DNA of 64,000 bases from Bactericera cockerelli (GCA_024516035.1 CM044965.1:27356425-27420424); one strand, 5' to 3'. Positions 22,823 through 34,474 are shown, counted from the stretch's first letter. The notes: a model not told the origin generated them from the letters alone. Numbers and translations are program-made.

Positions 22823-23200
22823 TCAGATCTTAGTTCTTATGGTCTCATAAACACAGCCCATTGTATGTGATGGCTGTTTCCCTGCAGAGCATGATTTTCT
22901 CTCATACCAGTTTTGCATCATATAAGTTTTTATAGGTACTTTTTTTGGAGAACACTTGGTACTTATTAAATAAACAAGGCCAGCAGAACAATTTGTCAAC
23001 ACTTGAGCTGGTACACAGCCATTCAGGCTTGAACTGTATGGCTGTGGGGCAGGCATTTGCTTTACTTTTTTAGTGGTGGTTCTAGTAATTGGAGAAATTG
23101 GACATCCAGTAATCATAATATCTTTCTTATCCTCATTACTTCTTAATCTGAATGGGGTTACTTTTAATGTTTGAACCCCATGATTTTGTGGGAATCTCAT
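22823..23200 (-). CDS. Unrecognised 125-codon ORF inside the hAT element
   Basis: This ORF starts at an ATG and lies on the minus strand near one end of the hAT element. The predicted protein is basic with seven cysteines (for example NGCVPAQVLTNCSAG and STKCSPKKVP), a Thr/Lys stretch 'TRTTTKKVKQ', and no membrane segment or signal peptide. I do not recognise a hAT transposase BED finger, DDE or dimerisation motif. It is unusually long for this AT-rich DNA and free of low-complexity bias, so it may be a degraded transposase exon, a captured host exon, or chance. No upstream promoter or splice site is convincing. Similar length in other copies of the element with conserved frame would be needed to call it a gene. 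Confidence 0.25.
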   Translation of the reverse strand: MRFPQNHGVQTLKVTPFRLRSNEDKKDIMITGCPISPITRTTTKKVKQMPAPQPYSSSLNGCVPAQVLTNCSAGLVYLISTKCSPKKVPIKTYMMQNWYERKSCSAGKQPSHTMGCVYETIRTKI

Positions 23201-24328
23201 TGTTTCTTTGAAATATTGTTATTAATTATTCATCTTAATAAAAAATATTTATTCATCTTAATAAAAATATATACTAAAAGTTGGTAAAAAAGAATTAAAA
23301 TAAAAATATTAGGATTATACCTCAGTAGATAGGTATAGGTACAACATTTTAAAGAGGGGCTAGAACTGGGAAGGAAAGAAAGTTAGTTGAAGACTAAAAA
23401 TTACAATCCAAAACTGGAAGAAAATCCACCACCAGATTACAAAATAAATCTAAGAAAACATACTTACTACAGATATAAAATCAGCTTAAATTTGGGTTAC
23501 CATTGATGTTTAAATGACTATTAATTATGAAAAACACAGATATTGCCTTATAATTTTAAGTACTTCACTGGAAGCTGTGTGCTTAGCTACCTGCAACCTG
23601 CATAATTATAATGTTATTTCTGACACTGAAAGAAGTACATAGCTACTTCATATTCAACTTATTATGAAAAGCACAGGTCAGATCAGGTAGGAATAATGTT
23701 TCTATCCTGTATCAAATACTGGGAAATAACTTTATTAACTAGTTACACCAATTAAAAGTCACTTGATTACCGTTGAAAAGATTTGAAAATAATATAATAA
23801 AATTTAAAAAGTGTTTTGTTTACATTCTAAAGATAAGAGATACAATGTTGCCAAGTTAATTTCATAGCTAAATTTCTACAAACTTCAAGAGCTATATTTT
23901 AAAAGAAATGCCTCAAATCATGTAAGACGTATTTATTTATTTTAAATACTACACCGCCTGAACAGAATTTTCTCTTGAGAATTTCATTTCAACACGTCTA
24001 ATTTCATGATTTTTTTTAAAGTGGTTCCATAGCCAGGATCTTAAACAGGACCACCATTGTCCCTATTTAAAAACTTCTTGGAACAACTAGATACGAGATT
24101 ATCTTATTAGGCTCAATTTCGGTAACTACATTAAATAATTATTTCCGAGATTTGACTTCAATCGAGATGTCCTTTTTAAGACTTTAGTTGACAAGATACA
24201 TAAGTAGTTAAAATTTATTGGTATCGGCTATCGTTTAGTAACTATGTACAAAACTAGAACCCAAAAAATGAGAAATAATATCCAAAATTCCTGAAACAAA
24301 ATCCCGCTTTCCTAACGCCTACGTTAAT

Positions 24329-24347
24329 TTTTTTTTTTTTTTTTTTA
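24329..24347. repeat. Poly(T) tract within the hAT element
   Basis: Run of about 19 T. Confidence 0.8.
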
Positions 24348-24848
24348 ATATTACAAGATTGTGCTAGATATGGGAGGCTAAATCATTGACTGGTTCCCTA
24401 GGTCTGGCATAATGCTACTGGCAACAATGTAATATCAAAAACACATGACATCGCACATGGTATGTGGCTTCGTGACATTTCGTATGAAGTCGTGTAGATA
24501 TTGTAAAATGAATACAACTGAAGACGGTCTTCACTAGCAGACTACATAGATATAGTTGTTGCCTAATATTTCATGATACCTACTTGGAAATACTCAACTC
24601 TGATTGGTTGATTCAAGGACAACTGAAGACAATTGCGAATTGTCTTCACATTTGGTGTTCTCCTTGGAAAGTAACATGAAATGTTAAGCAGCATTGATCT
24701 ATTTTACACAAAGCTTACTCTTTTTTTTTTTTTCTTTTTCTTTGAGTTGGATCAATTGTGCCATGTTCAAGGGATTATGAGTAGTGTTTTCACTGTTCAA
24801 AATTAGGTGAAAATGTCTTCAGTGTCTTCACCCGACGAGCCGCCACTG

Positions 24849-25709
24849 CCAGGATGTTCCACGAGCTGAGAGCTCAAGATTTATTATCATGACACCACCC
24901 AGTATGATTGGACTTGTACCAGGATGATCCACGAACTGAGAGCTCAAGATTTATTATCATGACACCACCCAGTATGATTGGACTTGGGACTTGCACCAGG
25001 ATGTTCCACGAGCTGAGAGCTCAAGATTTATTATCATGGCACCACCCAGTATGATTGGACTTGGGACTTGTACCAGGATGTTCCACGAGCTGAGAGCTCA
25101 AGATTTATTATCATGGCACCACCCAGTATGATTGGACTTGGGATTTGGGTGGAAGAGATTGCCACAGGCAATAACCCCACCCTTTAGGTAGGACATTATT
25201 GTTATTTTCTTTTTTTACTTATTTATTTTGTCATTTGTTTGTTTGTTTGTTTTTTTTCTTCTTCTTAATTTTATACTGTTACCTGTACTTTGTCCTCCTA
25301 ATAAAGCTTTAAAAAAAAAAAAAGATTTATTATGATGGCACCATCCAGTATGATTGGACTTGGGACTTGCACCAGGATGTTCCACGAGCTGAGAGCTTAA
25401 GATTTATTATCATGGCACCACCCAGTATGATTGGACTTGGGACTTGCACCAGGATGTTCCACGAGCTGAGAGCTCAAGATTTATTATCATGGCACCACCC
25501 AGTATGATTGGACTTGGGACTTGCACCAGGATGTTCCACGAGCTGAGAGCTCAAGATGTATTATCATGGCACCACCCAGTATGATTGGACTTGGGACTTG
25601 CACCAGGATGTTCCACAAGACGAGAGCTCAAGACTTATTATCATGGCACCACCCAGTATGATTGGACTTGGGACTTGTACCAGGATGTTCCACGAGCTGA
25701 GAGCTCAAG
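24849..25709. repeat. 70/77-bp tandem array, right part
   Basis: Continuation of the array at 22377, with units starting at about 24847, 24917, 24994, 25071, 25370, 25447, 25524, 25601 and 25678. Most here are the 77-bp form, whereas 70-bp units predominate left of the hAT element. A LINE tail interrupts it at 25146-25323. Confidence 0.95.
25146..25323 (+). mobile_element. 5'-truncated LINE 3' end with poly(A)
   Basis: The insert starts 'gggtggaagagattgccaca', runs through a T-rich stretch with (GTTT)n, and ends with AATAAA-like 'aataaagcttt' and 13 A. It matches 346-385. About 30 bp of the array unit is missing at the insertion site. Only 'gattt' is shared by the flanks, which suggests a target deletion or later recombination between units. 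Confidence 0.75.
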
Positions 25710-25770
25710 ACGAAGCAAGGAGTGGCTCTGCTAGAGCCCACACATCATCAGAACTGCATGAGGACATTAA

Positions 25771-26053
25771 CACGTTCGTTACCGAACGGCCATATGTGGA
25801 TGTTTTTGTGTTTTTCTTTGGGACCGAAACACACATGTGGCCGTTATCAAAATTTTAACGAGGGACCGGACATCCATATATGGCCTTTTTGAGGTAGGTT
25901 GTTAGTATTAGAACAGATATAGGATCGATTCTTGTACAAATATGATGCCAAATATGCAAAAAAAAAAATCATTTTGGTACCCAGGATGCAACAGCGACTT
26001 TACCGCCTGGTCCCTACGTAAAACTTGAAAAAATTGGCTTGGTAACGAACGTG
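25771..26053. mobile_element. TTAA-flanked MITE (piggyBac-type), 283 bp
   Basis: Perfect 13-bp inverted ends CACGTTCGTTACC lie between TTAA duplicates (25767-25770 and 26054-26057). TTAA duplication is the signature of the piggyBac superfamily. The interior has repeated 'catatgtgg/ccatatatgg' palindromic phrases and no coding frame. Confidence 0.9.
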
Positions 26054-26190
26054 TTAAAGACGGAGGAGACTTGAGACTAGTGACGGAGTAGTGTATCTAC
26101 TAGAAGATATTGATGGTAGACACAACCGGGACTCAAACGACTGGGTTTAGAATACATAACTTCATATCTTTTAGAAAAATGATTATAAAA

Positions 26191-26230
26191 ATAGAATAGA
26201 ATAGAATAGAATAGAATAGAATAGAATAGA
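26191..26230. repeat. (ATAGA)n microsatellite
   Basis: Eight perfect pentamer copies immediately 3' of a chimeric SINE on the minus strand, possibly grown from its tail. Confidence 0.95.
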
Positions 26231-26412
26231 AATTACCTTGTTTATACTGCCGAGGTGAGACTGAAAAGTCCCTTTATTCCAGCAGTCTAAACAAGGTCTC
26301 TTGTTTATTTTCAAATTTATATAGACATTTTGTACATACATTTTGTACTTGGGACTTGAACCACTGACCTATAGTTAGAAGACAGCTGCCTTATCGATCA
26401 AGCTACTTCTGA
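26231..26412 (-). repeat. Chimeric SINE: B-type head, C-type tail
   Basis: On the minus strand 'agtagcttgatcgataaggc' and 'ggtcagtggttcaagtccc' are a SINE-B head. Downstream, 'tgctggaataaagggact' and 'ggcagtataaacaaggtaat' match the SINE-C tail (compare 51560-51630), not SINE-B. The joint lies near 26310-26340. Confidence 0.75.
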
Positions 26413-27009
26413 CGAAGAACGATAGAATGTAATAAAGTTAAGGGGAAAGTGGGATATTTGAAACTAGTGATGGCGCTAAAGACATAGATTAAGAAAGAGA
26501 ACAAAACAGAAAAGAAGATTTTGTGATAAGTCCAACAGCCACTAAGAAAGTTTGCAAGTGACTGGCTCTACGACATGCATAAGAAATACTCTCTTTAAGT
26601 GATATTAAGGCTAGTACATATTAAAAAAAAAAAAAATACATTTCAGTTACCATGGAAATGATAAACCAAGTAGATATAAAACCAAGTATGCAAGAAGTCA
26701 ATAGGTTTCCTGTCGTATTATGTGCAAAGACTATGACATGTTCACTTGCCTCAATTCATGGATAGAAAAAAAAATGTACGTAGGTAAATACATATTTTAG
26801 AGACACATCTTATAATTGTACAACATACTAGAAATTTTAATAGATATATTGAATAAATAATTAGGAAGTATACTACAGAAATACGAGGAGTTAGCTCAAG
26901 AAATAGACATATCAGGTATACTTGTTCCTTTTATAAATCGTAGACACATGGATAAAATTGTATTAAATAGCTTTAGTGAATCCATTTAAACATACCATCA
27001 AGAATTACT
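26413..27009. other. Unassigned AT-rich DNA
   Basis: No gene, RNA or repeat recognised. Confidence 0.55.
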
Positions 27010-27520
27010 GCAAAAATCACTTTCGTTACCATGAAGAGGTTTAATGTCTTGCAAATTCTTTGAAGATTATAGAGCTGAAAAAATCATCGATAAATTGAAG
27101 GTATTAAAGTGTTCTGTAACACCATTAGACGACAGTTGTGACACTTGCAGATCCATGTTAAAATTAATGTTGGTAAAGCTCTTAAAACTTGAATACCAAC
27201 TTTTGCAAAATAAACTATTGGATTAGAGGGGAAAAATATTGAGCATGTACTCGTTACTTGATGAGATCTAGTTTTTTGCAAATTCTTTGAAGACTGCAGT
27301 GTTGAATATTCTTTAACACTATTGAAGATAGCAACTGTAGAAACATGTGACAGTAGCAGCACTATTAAAATAATATGTGAGAACGAACGTAAGTGTAGCT
27401 ATAAAAACTAGAATACCATGCGAGATTTCTGAAAAAAGAACTATTTTCTTTCAAAATTCTTTGAAGGTTTTTAGATACTGCAGCCAATAAATTGATAAAA
27501 TCCATTGTTATAATTCTAAT
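27010..27520. repeat. Degenerate ~200-bp repeat, about 3 copies
   Basis: 'tgcaaattctttgaaga' occurs at about 27052 and 27276, with a variant 'tcaaaattctttgaagg' at 27454. Between them 'actt/tagaataccaa/t' and 'gttgtgacacttgcag/gaaacatgtgacag' also correspond. An old tandem duplication. Confidence 0.65.
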
Positions 27521-28134
27521 TAAAATTCTAGAAACAAAAACGTGAAAACTTATCTAGGTGTAGATACAAAATCACAAATATTGCTGTCCGTCTTCTATGA
27601 CTATGATATGTGTAGAGTTTACAAAATGTACTTTTGAATCATTTTGGAAATACTTTTATGACTTTTGTTTTCCTTTATTATTGAGAGATAGTTTGGGTGC
27701 GTTGTGAGTCATCAGAACACATTCTGGAGAGTTACTAGTACATATTTAGTAGATGATAACTTAGTTTATATATCAATGGAACTTTTTGTTTTTTATTTTA
27801 TCTCAAATTAATGGTAATATAGAATATTTAAAAAAAACGGTTACATTCTCTAAGCTTAATGAAGTACATTTTCATCCTACATCTCAAATTTATCTGAAAC
27901 AAAACTCATTAACATCATTTTTCTCACCATGATGTGAAATTTAAACCAACTTGATAGTTTAAACCAACCTAGCTAAATAACTGCCCTGAGAAAATCCTGT
28001 GCCAATTAGTTCAGATCGAAGAATTTGCAAATAAACAAAGTGACCTGATCAATTGCCGTGCCAGTAAACACCGATCCAGAGACTGTAATAGGTTTCAATG
28101 TTGCATTGACAAATCCTGGGAAGATTGTTCTAAT

Positions 28135-28234
28135 NNNNNNNNNNNNNNNNNNNNNNNNNNNNNNNNNNNNNNNNNNNNNNNNNNNNNNNNNNNNNNNNNN
28201 NNNNNNNNNNNNNNNNNNNNNNNNNNNNNNNNNN
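28135..28234. other. Assembly gap, exactly 100 N
   Basis: A run of exactly 100 N looks like a conventional scaffold gap of unknown true size. Frames crossing it on both strands are artefacts. Confidence 0.98.
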
Positions 28235-28566
28235 GTTACTGTAGATGTGAAATTGATTGGAAAGTTTGAGTCTGCAACAAAAAACAAAAAAAATAGAAGA
28301 TTTTTTTTTTCAAGCTATAATATGACTAACAAGAGACTTACTTTTAACTATCTCTGATATAAAACTATAAAATCTTGTGTTTTTTTATACTCAACTTAGC
28401 TTTCTGCCTCATCTACTCTATTATTATTTTGCAAAGAAAGTGTTGGCAGGGTACCCAAAACTCTAACCACCGGCAATGTTTCCCCTCTGAATGGCCAGTG
28501 AATTTTTGTTTCCTTATCCTATTAAAAAAATAAGGAAATTTTTCTATTGGGAACTTTATCTCGAGA

Positions 28567-28795
28567 TTTTTTTTTTTTGGTTTTAACGTCGTTTTCAACT
28601 TCGTGAAAACTCTCAAACCACAAAGTCAAATTAACCTCACCCAGCGTGAATGGGGCCGGGAACAGCAACACGAGGGTTCAAATTTGAATGGTCACCCATC
28701 CAAGTCTTGGCCTCGATGGACGTTGCTTAACTTCGGTGTCTGAACGAGAACTAGTGTATCCAACGTACCATCGACCGCAACGCTGCCTAATCCGA
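28567..28795 (-). repeat. 5S-SINE (5S rRNA-derived head)
   Basis: The minus strand contains the blocks 'gttggatacactagttctcg', 'cgaagttaagcaacgtcc' and 'gacttggatgggtgacc'. They follow the order and spacing of the 3' part of 5S rRNA including its internal control region (A-box, C-box). The body continues through 'ccggccccattcacgctggg' to a T-rich/'aacgac' 3' end. 5S-headed SINEs form the SINE3 class. The genuine 5S gene would not carry this body. Confidence 0.85.
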
Positions 28796-29341
28796 AGTTT
28801 TGATATTCAAGGAAAGGTGGAATTTCGCTGCTATAAGGACAGACACTCAAAGCTCGTATCTTTGAAGAAAACTGTGTATATTTCGAGTACCGCTTAATTT
28901 TTCCGCGCCAATACCTGCTTCAAATATGCATTGTAGTAGATGAAAATCTCCACAGAAGGCATTGAAAATAACACAAAAAGGAAAACTCCTGAGCATTTAT
29001 TTTTCATACATGAAAAAAGAGGAAGACTTTCGTCTAAAAATTCAGAATTAGTCCCAAGAAGAAAGATTCAGAAGAATGGAGAGAGAATAAAAAAAGAATA
29101 AATAAAAGGAAAAATAATAAAATGGTAACAAAAGGGGATATCTAAAACTCCCTGCAAAGGATACGTACCTGCCTTTACTGCACAGTGCACATACATTTAC
29201 AAACTTTTATATACTTCCATCTACTATGTACAAACCTATTGTATAATGTATTTTGTATGTACAGATACACCTTAGTAAGTACATAGGAGATATAAAAAGT
29301 AAGAGAGAAGAAATAAGAAACATTATAGAAACTAGAAGGAT

Positions 29342-29344
<3 letters not shown>

Positions 29345-29412
<68 letters not shown>
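29345..29412. repeat. (GA)n microsatellite
   Basis: About 33 uninterrupted dinucleotide units. Long mirrored frames here are low complexity. Confidence 0.97.
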
Positions 29413-29414
<2 letters not shown>

Positions 29415-29579
29415 GGAGAAAGGAAAGCGTGTGGAGGAAAATATAAAAATATCCTTCCCCTTTTATTCTTTCTTTTTTTATTTGCGTAGACATGTGTGAT
29501 GCACAATACTTCCTCTCAAATTTACTTCTGCTTTCTTGAAGTTCTTACTATTATCTCATCACTATGCTTATGTATAAAA

Positions 29580-29690
29580 AACCGACCTCAGTAGCTTGAT
29601 CGATAAGGCGGCGGACTTACTATCGGAGGTCGGTGGCTCAAGTACCAAGTTAAGCAAATATTTAGAAAGGAAATTTGAGTAGTCGTGGGC
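29580..29690 (+). repeat. SINE-B head with foreign downstream sequence
   Basis: The head 'accgacctcagtagcttgat' with 'ggaggtcggtggctcaagta' and the start of the body to 'tttgagtagtcgtgg' are SINE-B. After about 29688 the usual 'gatatcac' tail is absent and a GC-rich segment follows. Confidence 0.8.
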
Positions 29691-30005
29691 CGACCACCGG
29701 TCATGGATTACGCCACCATTTATTGATTACACTATTTTATCGAGGGAATGAAACACAGAAGTCATTTTAATAATTAATGGATCTGATATAATTATAATTA
29801 CGAATAAATATGATTATTGATTATGCACCCGCGATGTGACTCGCTCAGAAACTGCCGACCGAAGACTGGGCGAGGTGGATGGCTTTCCATCGAACTGAGG
29901 GCCAGGAAAGCCGACTCGACAATTATTGAACCATGGTTTACTGGTGTCATCCGACACCGGCAAACCAGTAGTTGTAATATCACGATTATGATCAACACAA
30001 AGTGG
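29691..30005. repeat. GC-rich unassigned segment related to 36340-36570
   Basis: Contains 'gacaccggcaaaccagta' and the inverted pair ggctttcc/ggaaagcc. A similar 'aacaccggcaaaccaata' and a Ser/Arg-like GC-rich stretch occur near 36526. Probably two old copies of one repeat, with unknown ends. Confidence 0.4.
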
Positions 30006-30009
30006 TAAC

Positions 30010-31190
30010 TTGACATATTGCTATGAATTCATATTTCACTTGTGAAGAATACTCATTACTTTCGTTGAAACGATCTGACAATTTTTTAATTTTTTGTAGA
30101 CTGATTAAGTTTCTAATGAGATTTAAAAAACTGTCTATAGATGGAAAAGGTCCTGGAACTCAATATGTCTTTCCCACAATTTGAAACTCTTTCATATCTT
30201 TCCGAGGAAGCAGAAACACACACCCCAACCCACCCCCTTGAGTTATTCCAGAGAAAAAAAAAGACTAAAGAAAAGTCGATGCAAAGCTCTGTTGTAAATA
30301 TGGCGTCATGTAAGCGACAGCCAGGAGTAAGCAGCAGTATCAATTTTAGTAAAACAACAGCAGTATGAACAACCATAGTAACAACAATAGTAACAACAGT
30401 AGAAGTACCTGTAAAAACAGTAGTGGAAGCAATAGAAACACCCTTAGCATCAACTGTAGAAAAAGCTGCTACTTTTTCTAGTAACAAAAGTAACAGCCTT
30501 TCCCTTTTATCCACGTTTTTTTCGCCGTCTACAAAAAATGGGTGAATTCTACCAAGAAAACAATTTACATAGTACACAGCCAATATGATTTTCATTTGAT
30601 TGTTATATGGGAACAGCCACTAGTAGCCAGGAAATAATGGTTTTCCCTTGTAAAATACTGGCTGCAAAGTGAAAGTGGGCTTCTAAACCATTGTCTCATT
30701 GTCGCGCTAAAACTAAACTCTGTTCGGGTCTTTGAGATACAATTGTTCAATGTTCAGATCCCAAATTCAGACCATTACTTTATGAATTCTCTCTCGTTGA
30801 AAATTGCACTTAAATCTGTTTAACAATTTGCTATACCCATCACCCACCCTCAAGAGAAAGAGAAGAGAAATGCGAAATTTGATACAAATCGACCCCTCCT
30901 TCCCTTTTAAAATTAATTTCCTGGATGAAATAATTACTGAAGGCCACAAAAGGCATGAGGTACCGTTTAGGCCAGTGACTTTTTTTCTTATTTTTTTTTC
31001 TTCTAATTTTACAATAATACCATCAATACATTTCTTACATTAAAAAATATATTGTATCTGTAGATTTTCCACTGGGTAGACCCAAAGTAAATGTAGCATT
31101 CGTTGAATAGCGAGGGAATGCCGTTGTTTCAGAAACTGACTTTTATTTCCGTTCCGTGGCAATGTACCAGGTATTCACCGCTTGGTTTTA
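30010..31190. other. Unassigned DNA with AAC/AGT-rich stretch
   Basis: 30330-30480 is a cryptic trinucleotide-like tract ('gtaacaacagtagaagt' and similar), which creates the longest frame in the window (160 codons, minus strand). Its Val/Thr/Leu bias follows from that tract, and I do not regard it as coding. Nothing else recognised. Confidence 0.55.
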
Positions 31191-31362
31191 TTCGTTAAAA
31201 AGATGCAAGGCCGCGACCGTGGATAATTGAAAATTGTCTTGGAAAATTTTCCAACTATGATACCTACAGTTAGCGAGAAGCAAGTTCAAAAGAAGCATCA
31301 GGAATAAAGTTGTGGGGTGGCGCAGGGCGAAAGATGGGTAAAATAGATTGTGTGGAGGAGGA

Positions 31363-31398
31363 GGGAGGGTTAGAGTGGGGGTTAGATTGGGGTGGGGG
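31363..31398 (+). promoter_or_regulatory. G-quadruplex motif
   Basis: Runs GGG, GGG, GGGGG, GGGG and GGGGG are separated by loops of 1, 7, 7 and 1 bases, meeting the canonical G3+ N1-7 rule on the plus strand. It sits in a GC-rich island (about 31300-31460) containing 'aaaatggcggc' shortly downstream. A regulatory role is only inferred. Confidence 0.6.
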
Positions 31399-31521
31399 TG
31401 ACCCATTCATTATCAAGACGGAAAATAAGCGGGGTAGTCTTTTCGGAAAATGGCGGCTGACTAAACGTAGAGGAAAATCTTGTAACTAATGGTGTGTAAG
31501 TTAAAGGTAGTTATGAAATTG

Positions 31522-31657
31522 GAACGAGCTCAGTAGCCTGATCGATAAGGCGGCGGACTTGTAACCTGGAGGTCGGTGGTTAATTCCCAAGTTAAGCATT
31601 TTTTGTCTATGAAAGTTAGTTTGAGTAATTGTGATATCAAAACGAATAAAATAAATT
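31522..31657 (+). repeat. SINE-B
   Basis: 'gagctcagtagcctgatcga' then 'aacctggaggtcggtggtta', and a body ending 'gtttgagtaattgtgatatc'. Box B is damaged (missing the TTCAAG core). Confidence 0.8.
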
Positions 31658-31659
31658 AG

Positions 31660-34470
31660 TTGTAAAATTAGTTATGAAATACATAAATTATAAACTATTC
31701 TTTGTTATGTAAGATCATCTAGGAGCGGCCAAGGATAAGGACTTCTCAGTATGTGACTGAACTGTGACAGACATGACCCATGACTTGGAGGGATATTCAC
31801 AGTAGACCAGCAAAACCCGGAATAATGCAAATTTTCAAATTATCAGTCTGTTAAAGAATCACTTAACAGTGAGTCATTTATGCTTTCAGGAATTTATTCT
31901 TCTTTTTCATTTTCATAGATTTTAATATTTCGGTTTTTCTATCGGTGATAACTCTCTTTTCTACAAACCCTGTAAAAGACCACCCTGTCACTTTATCAAA
32001 CGCACCCTCGAAAAAAACAAAAATGACATATCGCATAGATATAAGCAGAGATATAATATATGCATACAACACAAGCACGTCTATAATATATGCAACATAA
32101 TGCTATGCATAACGTAACGCTGAAGTTTCTCCCCACGTATGTGAACATAAAAAAATTCCAACCTCTGAAAAAATAAGAAAAGAAAGCGCGGATGAAAAGC
32201 TGACAAAAGCTCTGCAAGGGGATTGCAAAAGTTCGCTCCGCCCAATTTCGCAGAACGTGCAAAAAGAATTGTGCATGCGAAAAGGAGAATGGATAAAAAT
32301 GTAATCTATTTTTCTCCTTCGTCTATGAGCTTTCGAAAATGGCGGGCGGGGAGTCGTTTGTATGGATATTGCGAACGCTTTCGATTTGATTGCGAGGGTA
32401 GTGCGAAAATTTTGCTCTGATAATGTGACTTCGTTGAATTGAGCCCATTATGAAGGGTGAAGGAGATGATTTAATTTTTGTGGAAGAAGAAAAATTTGAT
32501 TATTGTTCAATGGGATACTACAGGGCGGGAGTTAGACCGATTAGATATTGGACCTCAATCAAGTAAAATTAAATTGTTGCTGGATTTTGGTTATCATTTT
32601 GATTGTATTTATTGAAATTTGCAGTTTTAGAGATCACATGGTGATTTTTATTCAAATGTAAGGTCCAAAATTGGTTCTTCGACGACTGATTTGAAACAGT
32701 GACTATGATATTGAATTCGCTGAAATGAAAAAGAAAAAACGGGATTTCAAATAAACATCACATAGCCAGAGTTGGCCCAGAAACATGAGTCCTGCCCATG
32801 GATTACATTAATCACAGAAATTTAATAAGGAAAATAAAAACAGTTTAATAGGGAAGCAATATCTTGAATGCATTTTTTATTCATAAAATACAACATTACA
32901 AAACTCAACCATGTCAAAAGCACATTGCAATCGATGAAACCGTTATTTAGAGAGCCATATTTATTTTCAATTAATTGAAATCCCGGGTAACGGCCGACAG
33001 TATATTCATAGATGACCAAAAAATTCAATCATTAAATAATAGAACTCGATTCTGTTTCTTTACAACTTCATAGTAATTCGTAGCACTTGGAAAAATTCCC
33101 ATGTAGAAAGACCACCGTTCCTAAGCCGCCCTTCAAACAATTAACGCAAACACGCTGACTCTCAGCAAAAATAATTTCTGTGACGTCACAGACTATATAA
33201 TATAACACCCTACTGACCTACCTATATTTAATTTTCATTTACACAAAATTACCCCCCCCAGACTACGTATTTTTTCTTACTTTTTTTAACTTGAGATTTT
33301 TTTATTAATCACTTTTCCTTCTTATTAAGTTCAGCGTTTTCTTTCACTTTTTCTTTCTTTATTAAAAACTTCTTCTCAAGGTTTTCATTTTTCTTTGGGG
33401 CTGAGAAATTTTCTGTTTAACTTTTTTAACTTGTTGAATGTTATTTAGTCTGTTGAGTGATGTGTCTTCTTCGCATCTTCTGGTAATTTTATTTCAATTA
33501 GAATGTTTAAAATATTGTTAAGTTTATTTATTATTGTTGATATTTCTTTTGCTGTATACCTAGAGTTTCATATATCTCTTTTTCTTTCCGAAGATTTTTT
33601 GTGCATAATTATTTATTTCTAGTGACGTGGTCAACCGAAAATATGATTGAAAAGCTTTTTATATTGTTTGGAATGTTTCGACTTTGACAAATCATGGTCG
33701 ATTTGTGCCTTTTTTGTTGTTTTTTTTTTGTTAACTTCATTTAGGATGTTTAAAGAGTCTTCATTGTTGAGCGTTGTGACTGATTTTCTTTGTATTTAAT
33801 GTTGCTTTTGTTCATTTATATAAATTGTTTGTTTCAAAACATTGTTGCACTATTAGTTGATCCAGTGATATTATGGTCAGTGGAAGCAAGATTAGTTTAA
33901 AAGATCCCTATTAGGAATGTAAATATACTATAATTATTTAAATTTAAATCATTTACATATTTTACATGGAAATGGTAAAATCATCCGTCGAGTACTCATA
34001 TTTATTGATCTTTCTTGTCAATAAACATCACTTCAATCGTCTGGTCCCTCTTGGTCCTTATTTCTTATCATTTTTATTGTCATTATCCTTTTCTTCTTAT
34101 CAAACTGTAGACGGGCACGGGTCTAATGGACTCTTTATCTTCAATCAAATGACCACGACGTCTAGACTGGGTGCTTTCAGAACTCTAATTGCATCTCGAC
34201 AACTTAAATCAATCGAGTGATGATCAAGGAATAAATCTTGTGAGATGTATCATGTATCTTCGGTTGTTGTTTATTTATTTATTTAAAACAATAAACGGGC
34301 TTAATTGCCCTGTTCTAACTATTTTACAATGAATTTCCCTAACTAATCCTAGTGAAAAATATATTAGTCGTTTCTTGTTTGTTGTTAATTTTTTGTTGTT
34401 GGTCGACGAAGTGATGGTCTTTCACCGGAAATTTACCAGCTTGTTTCTAGAAGACAGATCACTATGGGTT
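31660..34470. other. Unassigned AT-rich DNA, no genes recognised
   Basis: The stretch around 32200-32420 is richer in CG dinucleotides than its surroundings and has 'aaaatggcgggcgg', the same AAAATGGCGG core as at 31449. Otherwise this is T-rich DNA without supported features. Confidence 0.5.
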
Positions 34471-34474
34471 TATG

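Larger units (their letters stand above)
22744..24848. mobile_element. hAT-superfamily element, 2105 bp, no intact transposase
   Basis: Terminal inverted repeats begin CAGTGGCGGCTC at both ends. The flanking 8 bp, ccaggatg, occurs on both sides (22736-22743 and 24849-24856). Removing the element and one duplicate restores a perfect unit of the surrounding tandem array, which proves the boundaries. An 8-bp duplication and CAGTGG ends define hAT elements. The interior is AT-rich with no frame that I can recognise as a hAT transposase, so it is non-autonomous or decayed. Confidence 0.95.

Noticed and set aside
28006..28357. Mirrored ORFs of 93 and 99 codons
   Set aside because: Both are open only because they run through 100 N.
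30113..30595. 160-codon minus-strand ORF, the longest in the window
   Set aside because: Its Val/Thr/Leu composition comes from a cryptic AAC/AGT trinucleotide tract, there is no motif or domain, and an overlapping plus-strand frame also exists.
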